A DNA stretch of 64,000 bases from Solen grandis (GCA_021229015.1 CM037787.1:32078269-32142268); one strand, 5' to 3'; shown: positions 36,669-48,266, numbered from the stretch's first letter. The notes: generated from the sequence alone by a model not told the origin. A program made the numbers and translations.

Positions 36669-37407
36669 TACGACTCATTTTCGTAAACCATGACCAACTT
36701 GTGTATTGGCCTTTCAATGTACCCATATGAACTATTGAAATGGAGTTTCTCCTTGCACACAAGACCATCGCCAGGGACTGCTTCTATAATACGTCCTAAT
36801 TTCCATTCACGTGAGGCATTATCATTAGATACCAAAGCAACATCTCCTACGAAAATATTGCGTGATGGCTTTTGCATTTTTCTACTTCAAAAATTCTCTT
36901 CGCCAACGGTACCAGAACTCATTTGCCAGATATTGAACTCTACGCCAACTTTTTCTAGAGAATAAATCGGGTCTTCTAAATTCTCAGGGAGGGGACAAAA
37001 CAACTTGTGATTTTATGATTAGAAGATGGTGACAACAAAAGAGGATCGTTCAAATTGTCCATTACGTACAGGTCTACATCTACATAGTGTAAATGGGATT
37101 GTTGCCTCGAGTCTATCATATGGCAAGTTTGCCATCTTCTGAGATTGGAGCGGCCCCTCAGTTTCCTACAAATTACACATTTAGAGATAAGGAAAGAGAC
37201 CCGCAGCCTATGACCCAATTCATTTGAGCGAATCTCGTTAACTGTAAGCCATTGTCCTTGATGCTGAACCTTGTCGTGACAATACCGAATGATAAGATTC
37301 GTAATATGACGTTTTCTGGGAAGTACAATAGGGGTGTATAAACTCGGATATGATATACCTCTTTCCAGCCTCCGCGCGCATGTCAAAAAAAGGAAACTCC
37401 TCCGCAA
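36669..37407 (-). pseudogene. BEL/Pao retrotransposon relic: integrase zinc-finger and C-terminal domains
   Basis: Minus-strand fragments in sequence: LPRKRHITNLIIRYCHD and KCVICRKLRG (integrase H2C2 zinc-binding region); PLLLSPSSNHK; then, in another frame, RRVQYLANEFWYRWRREFLK; and NIFVGDVALVSNDNASREWK with RPIHKLVMVYE (C-terminal DUF5641-type domain after the integrase). The catalytic integrase core between them is mostly deleted, and stops and frameshifts are present. This is an old, inactive copy. No LTRs were identified. Confidence 0.78.
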
Positions 37408-37530
37408 ATACGCAAATTAATTCGCAAAATAAAAATGTTCTTTAACAATGGCGCAAATCTTAAACAAGGAAGACTGCTCCTTTCGACCACTCGCATTTCC
37501 GTACTTGCACCGATTCGAACTTGGTGACCT
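37345..37530 (-). repeat. Sequence duplicated at 30160-30345
   Basis: Covers the upstream edge of the BEL/Pao relic and about 120 further bases; see the copy at 30160. Both carry CGTACNTGCACCGATTCGAAC. Confidence 0.55.
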
Positions 37531-37979
37531 GTACTTATCAATCAACCATTAAAGAGTATTTACAAGTTCAAATAAAATTGAAAACATCTATTGAACAATT
37601 TTCTGGAGATATTATAAAAAATGTACAAAAATGAATGAAAAGAGAAGAAAATTCACTTTCAGAGGCTGATAACTCAAAACTTAAAAATAACAACGGTGGC
37701 CCCCATTTTTCCCCATTAATTCTTTCTAGTGTTGAAATATGATAAAACCGTTATTACCTTTTTTTTTTGCTGAACCGAATAAAAATACACTTGAACCTGT
37801 ATTTTGCGGTCACTTGTAATAAGCAGTCAACCTCCATTTAGCGGTCAGTTATATATAATAACTAAACGATCATATTGTTAACCAGGTTTTCAACTAGTTG
37901 AAACCTGGTTATTAGAATGCCGAACGTCGTTGGGCGGGTGGGCGGGCGGGTGACTGTGTGGGCGGGCGGGCGTCAAACT

Positions 37980-38570
37980 TTCGTTTCCGCTCAATAACTT
38001 AAGTTAGAATTTAGATATAGCAATTATATTTGATGGGTAGATACCTTATGAGAAGAGGAAGGTTGGGATTGCTTTTCAGGTTAATCGGGTCAAGGTCAAG
38101 GTCACAATGGTTAAAAATAGATTTTTTGTTTCTGCTCGATAACTTGGGTAAAAATGAAGGTATAACATTCATATTTAATAGGTAGATAGCTTATGGTAAG
38201 AGGAAGTTGGATTGCTTTCAAAATAGGCAAGGTCAAGGTCACAATGGCTAAAAATAGATTTTTCATTTCCGCTCAATAACTTTGGTAAAAATGAAGGTAT
38301 AGCATTCATATTTTATAGGTAAATAGCTTATGGTAAGAGGAATGTTGGGATTGCTTTTCAAAATAAGGACAATGTCAATGTCACAATGGCTTAAAATAGA
38401 TTTTTTGTTTCCTCTTGATATCTCGAGTTAGAATGAAGGTATAGCATTCATATTTGATAAGTAGATACCTTTAGGGAAGAGGAAGGTTGGAATTGCTTTT
38501 CAGGGAAAATGGATCAAGGTCAAGATCACTATGACTAAAATATATTAGAAAATGGATCAAGGTCAAGGTC
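37980..38570 (+). repeat. Minisatellite of about 140-bp units in the Helentron 5' part
   Basis: Four imperfect units start near 37980, 38128, 38266 and 38405, each with a ccgctcaataact-like start, ggtaagaggaa, and caaggtcaaggtcacaatgg. Tandem arrays near one end are common in Helentron-related elements. Confidence 0.8.
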
Positions 38571-38671
38571 ACTAGTGAATAACTTTATTGACTAAGTAGT
38601 GAAATTTATTAACAACTTTGACTAACTATGGCTTCTAAAAAAATGCCTCCACACATAGCAGTTTCAAGACC

Positions 38672-39076
38672 ATGCTTACAGAAGCAGTTAAAGATATTGA
38701 TACTCACCTTAAAGCTGCAGGATATGACATGTTGAATAAAGACAAGGACTCTGGAGCACGCTGCCTTGAAAAGGTAAGGAGGAAAGTGAGGATTTTGGAG
38801 ATAAAGTCTGTGGATATCATTCATCAGCTTGAAAAGGAAAAAGAAGAGGACAATAAACAACAGAAGGTTTCACTTAAACGCCAACAGGATTTGGTCTTGG
38901 AAAACAAAAGGATGATGTCTGAGGTTAAGCGGCTAAAACAGGACCTGGACGACACTTTCCCAGACAACAGTGACATTTCTTTTGGACAGTCCCAAGACGA
39001 CAGCATTCATCCAAGTGGCTCCCAGCCATATGATTCAGCTCTGTCTCCCAGTGATGGAAAAAAGGAGCTTCATTAA
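38672..39076 (+). CDS. Coiled-coil open frame of unknown function inside the Helentron
   Basis: 134 codons without a break. Residues 30-95 are rich in Lys, Glu and Leu in heptad-like order (HQLEKEKEEDNKQQ, ENKRMMSEVKRLKQDLDD). The C-terminus is acidic and Ser-rich. Upstream, the frame continues open for about ten codons, and an acceptor-like CACATAGCAG lies at about 38654-38663, so this may be an exon. I do not recognise it. It could be an accessory Helentron gene or a captured host exon. Confidence 0.45.
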   Translation: MLTEAVKDIDTHLKAAGYDMLNKDKDSGARCLEKVRRKVRILEIKSVDIIHQLEKEKEEDNKQQKVSLKRQQDLVLENKRMMSEVKRLKQDLDDTFPDNSDISFGQSQDDSIHPSGSQPYDSALSPSDGKKELH

Positions 39077-40698
39077 ATATTGGGATATTCCATTTCTAAC
39101 ATTATAGTTCTTCTTAATATTAACAATTTTCAAAAATTTGCCCAAGGATAGTTATTATTTCTGTTTGCAATCATGACACATTTATTGGCCAAGGATGGTT
39201 ACTTATGTTTGAAATCATGACAATCTTATGCTTTCACAGTTTCATATTTTTGGTTTTATTTAATTTTTTTTTGCTGTAAGCAGATGTGTAGTTCAACGTT
39301 AAAAATATAATGTTGTTCAGCAATTAATAACTCTGTTATTACTATAGTTTCAGTCATTCTGTTTTAGCATCAACAGCTATTTCAGTGGCATTTAATTATA
39401 ATTAATGGATAACATTCAGTTGTCAATGTATAATACAAAACATTATAAATAAAACTCAACATTAGTGATAAAATCTAACACATTCATTATTCTATTTTAG
39501 TTAAAAGTCCTGGATGTTATCATATCTTCCCAGTAGTTAACTTGAAAATCCCATACTTTTTGTAAGTGCTGTTAAGGGATTGAAGTTTAATTATATGCCT
39601 TCACGTCATACCTTACATCAGATTTTACAGACTACTTTTGGCATGATTCCTGTTTTTTGCGATATCAATTCTTTTTTGCTTTTTCTTATCACACAAGATA
39701 TTAAATTGTCTTAAGGAGAATATTTCTTCATGTAATTTGTATATATAGTGTGCATTTAAACAATAAATTGTAGCAGGATTGTCCATTATCGAATTTCCAA
39801 AGAGGTACTGGTAAAAAAGTAATAAAAGTGGGTGGAGCGGATGGCTGTTAGGGGAGGAGGAGGCCATTTAACCCTTCTTTTCATGCCAAAGTTAACACAT
39901 AATACCTCTCTCGAGAAAAGTACAGTTAACATTACCAAATTTATTTGTGAAATCCTTAACATGGAGAAGCAGGGAGGAACATAAAACCTTAGCAGCCTAC
40001 AAATTGCTTGCAGGTTTATCTGATTAAATATGAGCTACTTGCAGGCTGATCTGGTTTAATGTTATTCACATTAATCTTTTGATAGTGTTTTCTATGAGGG
40101 AAATGGTGAACAGCTGTAAAGTACCAAGACTGATCAGAGAATTTTATTTTAGACTATGGGTGGGCATCATAAATTCAGCAATGTACTGATTTCTCCTTAT
40201 TACAATTATGAAGGGCTTCTCTAATAAAAACTACATCCAGCAACAGTAAGGCAAAAATTCTATCAGGGAATAAAATTTGAATTTTTTTGTTTTGTTATGC
40301 TTTAATTCATACAATTGCTTATATTGTTTTATAGTGAAGTCTTGCATTATTTTTATAAACCCTTTTCTTATTAAAAACACGGGTGTACTCCAAAGGTCTG
40401 CATGCAATATCAAAAACTATGAGATAAATTCTACAATAAGTGAGGGTAAATATTGAGCACCTTTTCTTGTTTATGGTTAGAAATGTTAAGCAGCATGACA
40501 AAATGATATATATAACTAATGATTGTTTAAATAGTATATGCATATCCCACTCATTGTGGTTGAATAATTTCCTGACAAAGTTTTATGGTCAAAGGCCTAT
40601 GTTTGATGGATATATGTTTTTAATGGAAAAGCTCCAATGTCGTTTACATACATGTGAAAGTTAATTTATGAAATAAAACATTTCTGAAGGTGTAGAAG
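39077..40698. other. Non-coding interior of the Helentron
   Basis: AT-rich. A degenerate piece of the piggyBac-type MITE family (gcaggctgatctggttt, tctatgagggaaa) lies at about 39990-40110. No other exon was seen. Confidence 0.5.
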
Positions 40699-42119
40699 AT
40701 GCCACGCTTGAAGAAAAAATCAAATCTTCAGAAACAAAAACTTGATAGACTGAGAAAACAAACAGAAAATATAAAACCAGTGACAGTCCCAGCATCGGAT
40801 AATGAATCAGATTTCATCAATGAAAATGGCCATACATGTGTAGGAGATCATGGCCAAGGAAATGTGGACTTGACACAGCAGTATGTGTTCAATTGTGTTG
40901 ACTTTAGATGGCAGGTTGATAAATGTAGTGAAATAAATGAACTTTATGATGCGGAACTGAATATATGTAACAACTTACCTGACAGTCAGCCATGTCAAAT
41001 AACTCAGCCAGCAAGATGTGTGCAAATAAGTGGGGATGGAAACTGTTTCTTCAGATGTCTAGCATACCTTCTATGTGGGGACCAGTCATACCACAGTCAC
41101 ATGAGACAAGTTCTACTGTTACATATGTGCAGTAACTCAGAAGTGTAACATTCATTCCTTCCACCAAATACTACAATGGTGCAATACATAAACCAGGCAG
41201 AAAATAGTGTCTGGGCAACTGAGGTTGAAGTAATGTCTATGGCACATCTACTTCGAACAGATATTTATACTTATTCAAAATATGGAAATAAAATGGCATG
41301 GATAAAGCATTCAGCACATTTTGTTGACAATTCAGTTGGAGTGAATGAAAGAAACATCTATCTAGACCATCATACAGGGGATCATTACAATGGTGTCTTA
41401 ACAGTTGGGCCAGAAATATCATCACATAGTAAAGAGGAAAAGTCAGTGCTTTGGAACGAAGTCTTAAAACAAACAAATTTATCCAAAGCTAGGTATAACA
41501 AACTTTATAAACAAAGACAAAGAACAAATTTGGTTTTTAAATGTGCTGAAAAGAGAAAAAGGAATGAAACACGTGCAGCAAAGCGCTGCTACACCGACTT
41601 CAAAAAGGTTGAAAATGAACAAGGACTAAAACAAGAACAGCCAAACGCAGTCAGCCAGACTTCAAAAGGGCTGAATATGAACAAAGGAATAAAACAAGAA
41701 CAGCCAAACGCTGTCAGCCAGACTTCAGAAAGGCTGAAAATGAACAAAGGAATAAAACACGATCAGTCAAACGTGTCAGACAGACTTTAGAAAGGCTGAA
41801 AATGAACAAGAATAAAACCGCAGTCAAACGCTGTCAGACAGACTTTAGAAAGGCTGAAAGTAGACAGAGAAATAAATCCCGTCAAGTAATAAGAAATGAT
41901 GATAATTATCGTAAAAAAGAAAATTATGCTCGTTCTCAAACTAGGCTGAAATTGAGGACAAATCCAATTCATAAAAGAAAGGAGTCAGTCAACAGGAAGA
42001 AATGGAGAAGTACTTTAAAAAGAAAGATAGATGAAAGAAATTTGCAACATCAAAGTAGAGCCAGGTGCAGAAGCATGCCAAATTTAAAACTCCAAGTTAC
42101 CATTTTTAATGATTATTGA
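40699..42119 (+). pseudogene. Helentron N-terminal part with OTU domain, broken
   Basis: Starts with a basic MPRLKKKSNLQKQKLDRLRK segment. The OTU box ISGDGNCFFRCLAYLL lies at about 41028-41075, and the OTU C-terminal part is seen as VWATEVEVMSMAHLL and HTGDHYNGVL. An in-frame TAA (41146-41148) interrupts the OTU domain. After it comes a basic repeat region of about 63-bp units (41595-41860; KRCQTDFRKAE-like) with several single-base shifts. In living Helentrons this part precedes the Rep domain on one long protein. Its catalytic role in transposition is unknown. Confidence 0.75.
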
Positions 42120-42127
42120 AAAGGGGG

Positions 42128-44632
42128 GATGACTTTGTGTGTACATGTTGCCATCAAACATTCTACTAGCACAGTGTATATACCATTGGTCGCCAACATC
42201 TTATTAAGAAAGGTATCTCAGAGGAATTTTTAGACAACGTTCTCACCAACTATAAAAGTGTGTCAGAGGAAGAATGGATATGCAAGACTTGTAACCAGTA
42301 CATAAAGACTGCTCGAATCCCTCCTATGTCAGTAGCAAATGGATTTGCAATACCTAAACTTCCGGACCATCTGTTATCACTTTCTCCAACTGAGACAGAG
42401 GAACGTTGTTGTGCACTTAGAATTCCTTTCATGCAGTTAAAACAGTTGGGAGCTGGAAAGCAGATAGGTATACATGGTAACACTGTGAATGTGCCAATGG
42501 ATCCATCACAAGTAGTGTCCAGTCTTCCTAGAAGGTTTGAAGATACTGATACCATTCACTTACTATTCAAAAGAAGAACTAAATACAAGTCAGCTCTGTA
42601 CCATGAAACTGTACGTCCAAAGGTTATCTATAACCTTACAAAATACTTCATAGAAAACTCAGATCTGTACAAGGAAGAAGGGGTGAAGCTAAAAGATGTG
42701 TGGCTCCAACCTGAAGACGATTCTGAGATTAGTTTTGTGTCTGAACAAGACTTGAAAGATCTAAATGACAAAGATAAGGATGAAAATACCATTGCTAATC
42801 CACAAGCAGAGGACTCTGAGGACACATGGAATGAATTAAATGAAGAGCAACAAGCAGGGGCTGCAAATAAGGACACTTTATTACAAAACATAGACTTTAC
42901 AGATGATGGTGTCCATGCACTAAAGATAGCACCTGGTGAAAACAATCATCCAATAGGTCTGTTTATGGATCCTTTTGCTGAAGAGAAGTCTTTTCCTGTC
43001 CTATTTGCTGGCCAAAAAAGATGTCAAATATTTGGAAAAAAAAAAAAATTAGTTCCTGTAAAATATAGCTCCATCTGTAAGGCAGAGTTAAGGAATGTAG
43101 ATGGCAGATTTTCTAAAGTAGTTCCAAACATATTCTTCAAACTTAAAAAACTTCAGACTCTCCAGGTTAAAGATATGGCAACAACAGCACTCAGAAAGTC
43201 ACAGAATGCCTCATTTACAGCTGGAGATTTAAAGTCATCAGTACAGTTAAACAACATACTTAAACATGATGAAGGCTTTAGGTTTTTGAAAACTCTGCGG
43301 TCATCTCCAGCATATTATCAGACAAAGCAAAAAGAACTGTTTGCTATGATCAATCAGCTTGGCCTGCCAACCTTCTTCGCTACATTCTCTGCTACAGAAA
43401 CAAGATGGAATGATCTACTGATACTGTTGTCTAAAAAGAATGGATGTATATTGACAAAAGAGGACATAGCAGACTTGTCATGGATGGACAAATGTGACTT
43501 AATCAAACAGAATCCTGCAACATGTGCTCGTCATTTTCACTATCGAACACAACTGTTCCTAAATAACATATTGAAATCTAGTGTGTCACCAATTGGAAAG
43601 TTAGAAGACTATTTTATTCGCGTAGAATTCCAACAGAGAGGTTCACCGCACCTCCACTGTCTCTTCTGGGTCAAAGATGCTCCAGTGTATGGAGTTGATA
43701 CAGATAAAAAGGTCACAGAGTTCATTGATATGAACATCAGTACATCTTCAGAGGTTAAGGAAGAGGATAAGCAGTTCATCCAACTACAGTCCCATCATCA
43801 TTCAAAATCATGCAAGAAAAATGGAGAAAAAAATATGTCGCTTTGGGTTCCCTCTACCTCCAATGAAGGAGACTATGATTTTAGAACCATTCGACTCAAA
43901 CGCAAACAAGGATACAGTAAAAGCCAGTAAAAAGAATTATGAAAAAGTAATGAATGCAATGAAAACACTCTCTAAGGATGAAGAGGTTGAATTTAACCAG
44001 TTTCTTCAAAAGTGTGACTAAACATATGACCAATACCTAGGTGCTGTGCGGTCAACACTTAAGAAAAAGCAAGTTGTACTTAAGAGATCTGTAAAAGATA
44101 TTAGAGTCAATGGGTACAATCTTGAAGTGTTAAAGATATGGCAAGCTAATACAGACCTACAATATGTGCTTGACCCATGGGCAGTATGTGTTTACATTGC
44201 CAGTTACATTATGAAGTCACAGCGTGGAATGAGTCAATTGTTACAAGGTGCTGCAGAAGAAGCCAAAAAAGGAAACCTTAGACTGCGAGAGAAAGTCAGA
44301 CTTATAGCAAATAAGTTTCTGAATCACTGTGAAGTTTCTGCACAAGAAGCTATATACCTGCTGCTGCAACTGCCTCTCACACAAAGCTCAAGAAGTGTTA
44401 TTTTCATAAATACCTCACCTCCGAATAAGCGAATTGAAATTCTTAAACCAATGTCAATGATTGAACATCTTCCGAATGACTCCACCGACGTTTTTTGCTC
44501 AGGTCTGATTGAAAAATATGTTGAAAGACCAGATATGTTAGAGAATGTATGCCTTGCAGAATTTGCATCTTTGTTTGAAAGAACCCCCCCCCCCCCAAAA
44601 AAAAAGACACATCAAAGGAAATTGAGATAAAC
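42128..44632 (+). pseudogene. Helentron Rep (HUH nuclease) region, broken
   Basis: A Cys-rich start (CTCCHQTF, then WICKTCNQYI) is followed by the Helitron-like N domain and the Rep core. EFQQRGSPHLHCLFWVKD contains the two-His HUH box (HLH at 43649-43657). Further on, VYIASYIMKSQRGMS holds the expected active-site tyrosine pair. HUH Rep proteins nick and join single strands for rolling-circle transposition. Breaks are TAG at 42167-42169, a shift at an A-run near 43815-43832, TAA at 44019-44021, and a shift at C13-A9 (44584-44605). The main open piece is 42260-43930. Confidence 0.82.
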
Positions 44633-46620
44633 ATGGATGACATTGACAATAATGTTGAAAAGGTGACAAGTGGAATGGAGTTCAAACTCAAAGATGGATA
44701 TCGTCTTGTCAAACGTTTAACTCCAAAAGTTATTCGCTATGTTAAATTTAACATCAATAAGGATCCAGAACTGTACTATAGAGAGCAGCTTATGATGTTT
44801 AGACCATTTAGGGATGAAAATATGTTAATGGGAAAGTCTACTTCATATAAAGATGAGTACAACATCTGGTGTGATCAAATCATGGATATTCGTGGAAGGT
44901 TTCAAACAGCAACAGCTGGAATGGAGGAGGCAATGAAAGGTATTTCTGAGGAGAGAATAGAAGAAGAACTGAATGAAATAGCACCAGTAGCAAGACAGTT
45001 AGAGGAGGATGGGTGCATGATCAATGAAGATGAAGCTTCTATACTACAACCTCCAAATGCAAAAATGACTGAGTATGATGTTGGACTTGATATTGGTGGA
45101 TACATCGACAGACAAGAAGTAACCATTCCAAACAGACTTGCTGATGAAGAATTCCTTCAGTTAACATTGACATTGAACAAAGAGCAGCAAATTTTCTTCT
45201 ATGAAATTTTAAGTAGAGCAAAATTGGAATCAGAATCTTTTTGTGCCTTCTTGTCGGGTGGAGCAGGAGTGGGTAAAAGTCATGTCCTGAAAGTAGTCTA
45301 CCAAGCATTAGCACGATACTATGACAAAATACCTAGAGAAAATACTGATGACATGAAGATTGTTATAGCTGCACCAACAGGAAAAGCTGCATACAATGTT
45401 AGAGGGAATACACTATATAACTTATTCAATATTCCTCCAATTAAAAGTCTGGCAAATTATGTCCCCTGAGATCACAGTACTCTCAACACTTTACGATGCA
45501 AATTTCACAAGTTGAAGATGCTGATCATCGATGAAGTCTCTATGGTGGGGGTAAATCTCTTCAACTTTATCAACTGCAGACTTCAGCAAATCTTTGATTC
45601 TCAGAAGCCATTTGGTGGGGTGTCACTTATACTAGGTGATCTGTATCAGCTTAGACCAGTTGGCGACTCATGGATCTTTATAAACAATGACAGTCAGTAT
45701 GGCCCCCTTATAAGGAATCTGTGGCAAGATACTGTAAAACTATTTGAGTTGACTACAGTCATGCGGCAAAAAAAAATGATTCTCAGTTTGCTATGTGTCT
45801 AAATCGTATAAGAGAATGTAAGCACACACAGGCTGACATCAGTCTTATATCCTCAAAAGTAGCAAAAAAGGAAGACCTCAGTAATTATGTCCATTTTTAT
45901 AGTAGAAATTCTAATGTCAATGAGTACAATGACCGTGTTCTGTCAACGAAGGTAGGTAAGAGATTTATCTCATCAGCTATTGATTACCCACAAGGACATG
46001 TTTCAGCCAGTGCAGCAAGGACATTGATAGAACAAGCTAAAACCCTTGAACCTAAGAAGACACAGAACCTGCAATATAATCTGGTACTTAAAGAGTCTGG
46101 TAACTACATGATAACTCACAACATAAACACTTCTGATGGTCTCACAAATGGAGCCACCTGCCTGATTATAAAGGTTCAGTGTGTCAACAACAATCCCTCA
46201 GTGGTTTGGGTCAAGTTCCCTGAAGATGATATTGGAACTGTAACACGGCATGAAAATCATAACCTGTACTCAGCAAGTTCAGATATTAACAGATCTTGGA
46301 CACCAATTTTAAAAGTTCAAAAAGAATTTCAAGTTGGAAAGAACAATACAGTCAGAGTTGTAAGAAAGCAGTTCCCCTTGACTCCTGCTGAAGCAATAAC
46401 AATCCATAAGTCACAAGGCTCAAGCATGGACAAGGCAGTAATATCATTTAAAGGTCATATCCAGAAACATATGGTATATGTTGCCATGAGTAGACTACGT
46501 ACACTTGAAGGACTGCACTTATTGGACTTTGACCCAAAGAAAATATCTGTGGATCCACTTGTTGAACTAGAAATGAAACGTCTAAGGTCAGAAGGAATGC
46601 TTGCATGTAATAAAGGAATT
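44633..46620 (+). pseudogene. Helentron PIF1-like helicase region, broken
   Basis: Walker A as SGGAGVGKSHVLK at about 45256-45291; AAPTGKAAYNVRG; Walker B as [11 protein letters not shown] from 45512; [11 protein letters not shown]; and the C-terminal helicase motifs ITIHKSQGSSMDKAV and MVYVAMSRLRTLEGL. This is the PIF1-type 5'-to-3' helicase fused to Rep in Helitrons. An in-frame TGA lies at 45467-45469, and the frame shifts at an A9 run near 45770. The remaining frame (45793 onward) runs uninterrupted into the endonuclease domain. Confidence 0.85.
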
Positions 46621-47257
46621 GATAAAAAAAATACCATCTCTGTAGTTTGCCACAATGCAAGGTCCCTTCACAAGCACATTGAACATTATCGCATTGATGA
46701 TAGACTTACACAGAGTGATATATTGGTTGTTCAAGAGACCTGGGTAAAATGTGATGATCAGATGGTCTATTATGAAATTATTGGTTTCCAAAATGCAGTG
46801 AGTGTATTCAACGATAAAGGAGGACACAGACCCCACTCAGGAACATTTATTTATGTGAAAAAAGAAGTTGCAGTGGTTTCAAGCAAGCAGCATACAGAAC
46901 CAGGTATTGAGGGTGCAAGTTTGGTGGTCTTCAAGAACAGTGCTCACTATGAAATAATATCAATATACTGTCAGCCTCCGGGAAATGTTGAAAAAATTCT
47001 AAGAATGTTATTAAGACTTCAATCCTTGAAAACAAACACTCTAATTGTTGGAGACTTCAACATCAACCACCTAGATTTATTAAAATGTGCTAAACTCAGG
47101 GATTCCATGAACAGTCACTTTAAAGCCAAACCTGTCATCCATACTGAAACGACTGATTATCACTCTGCTGTTGACCAGATCTACAGTACAGATCCCAGAA
47201 CAAGAGGGGCTTGAAACCTATTGGAGTGACCACAAAATGGTGTGGGCTGCCATATAA
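46621..47257 (+). pseudogene. Helentron C-terminal endonuclease/exonuclease/phosphatase domain
   Basis: Fused in frame to the helicase. It shows ISVVCHNARSLHKHI, ILVVQETWV (catalytic-type Glu), LIVGDFNINHLD (Asp and Asn) and, after a one-base shift near 47200, SDHKMVW (Asp-His) ending at a stop at 47255-47257. These are the AP-endonuclease-like motifs that distinguish Helentrons from canonical Helitrons and resemble LINE endonucleases. All main catalytic motifs are readable in spite of the final shift. Confidence 0.8.
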
Positions 47258-47977
47258 GTTAGGGTACTAATATTACTTGCTAACAGTGCATGCATATTTG
47301 TAAATATAACTTTTCTCTGTGTATCATTAATGTTGGTAATGGGGTCATTCATGTAATAGCTGCTAGTGTAGAAAGGTAAGATATGTATCATTTTAAAATC
47401 TGTATCAATCACTGTCTAACTAGAAAACTTATTTCTGTGTGATACTCATAATTTCATTTCTACTTTACTCATGACAGTGTCAGTTCTGTATAATAAGTGT
47501 AACCAGAAGCCAAATGATTTAGTTCAGTTGTTTTGATTGTAGAGTTACGTCCCTTGACAGGTGATAAATGTAGTCTTTGGATAATTCCTGTAGGTTGCTT
47601 TTCATGTTTTAAAATATCCATAATTTCCTTGAACTAACATTTAATTTTGAATCTTGTATTTTACCCTGCATTGATATTGCAGGTCAGAGACAATTACCCT
47701 TTGACAATCTGATTTCACACCTTTGAGCTTGTTTTCATGTTACATATAGTGACACATCCTTTTATTTGCTTAAATTCTCCTTCTTCATTTCTGAATGCAT
47801 TCTGCCCAAATCTACACAGTATGGCCAGTACATAGTGACTTGACCTATATTGTCAATTTAACCATATTTCTTAGAGTTATGACCCTTATTTACTCTTCAT
47901 CCATGTAACATAAAGTATTAATGTTCTTTGGTGATCATTTTATAAATAGAATCTTCATTTCGAATTGGATTTTCCAT
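47258..47977. other. Helentron 3' non-coding part
   Basis: AT-rich, no open frame. It leads to the right inverted repeat at 47978. Confidence 0.5.
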
Positions 47978-48097
47978 GTTGAAAACCTGGTTTTGTGACA
48001 GTCCCTGTCGCTTTAAGCCTTGTTATATATGTTTAACTTTCATTTAATTTCACGTTCTCTTGTTCCCTTGACTGACCGCTTAAGACAGGTTTGACTG

Positions 48098-48266
48098 TAT
48101 TATCAGATGAATTAGATGATTTCATAGCTGTTCATTTTTATACTAGAAATAGAGGGTAAACTGTATGTTTCATACTGAGTTACTTATATATATATTGTTT
48201 TTCATATTAATGTATATTATACATTTATTTTTATTTCAGAGAAAAGAAAAGAAATTGGCACTCCTC
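48098..48266. other. Short spacer
   Basis: AT-rich, nothing recognised. Confidence 0.3.

Larger units (their letters stand above)
37880..48009 (+). mobile_element. Helitron2/Helentron-type rolling-circle element, decayed
   Basis: Outer signals are a perfect 15-bp inverted repeat AACCAGGTTTTCAAC (37880-37894) with GTTGAAAACCTGGTT (47978-47992), a palindrome at the left tip (37880-37911), and a right-end hairpin GACAG-TCC-CTGTC (47997-48009). Inside are a minisatellite, a coiled-coil open frame, and OTU, HUH Rep, PIF1-like helicase and endonuclease domains in the order known for Helentrons. At least four in-frame stops and several frameshifts make it inactive. Exact termini are inferred. Confidence 0.72.
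37788..48097. mobile_element. TA-flanked MITE split by the Helentron
   Basis: Left TACACTTGAACCTGTATTTT plus GCGGTCA, and the complement of the right end TACAGTCAAACCTGTCTTAA plus GCGGTCA, are inverted and imperfectly matched over about 27 bases, each next to a TA. This resembles pogo/Tigger-type ends. Removing the Helentron would leave an element of about 180 bases (37788 to about 37879 and about 48010 to 48097). Confidence 0.5.

Noticed and set aside
37921..38580. CRISPR-like array
   Set aside because: The repeats are direct tandem units of about 140 bases without spacers, in an animal genome; it is a minisatellite.
30957..44605. Shared C-run followed by A-run at 30957-30984 and 44584-44605 as a common signal of the two OTU elements
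   Set aside because: One lies in non-coding and the other in coding sequence, flanks do not match, and homopolymer pairs are easily produced by slippage or error.
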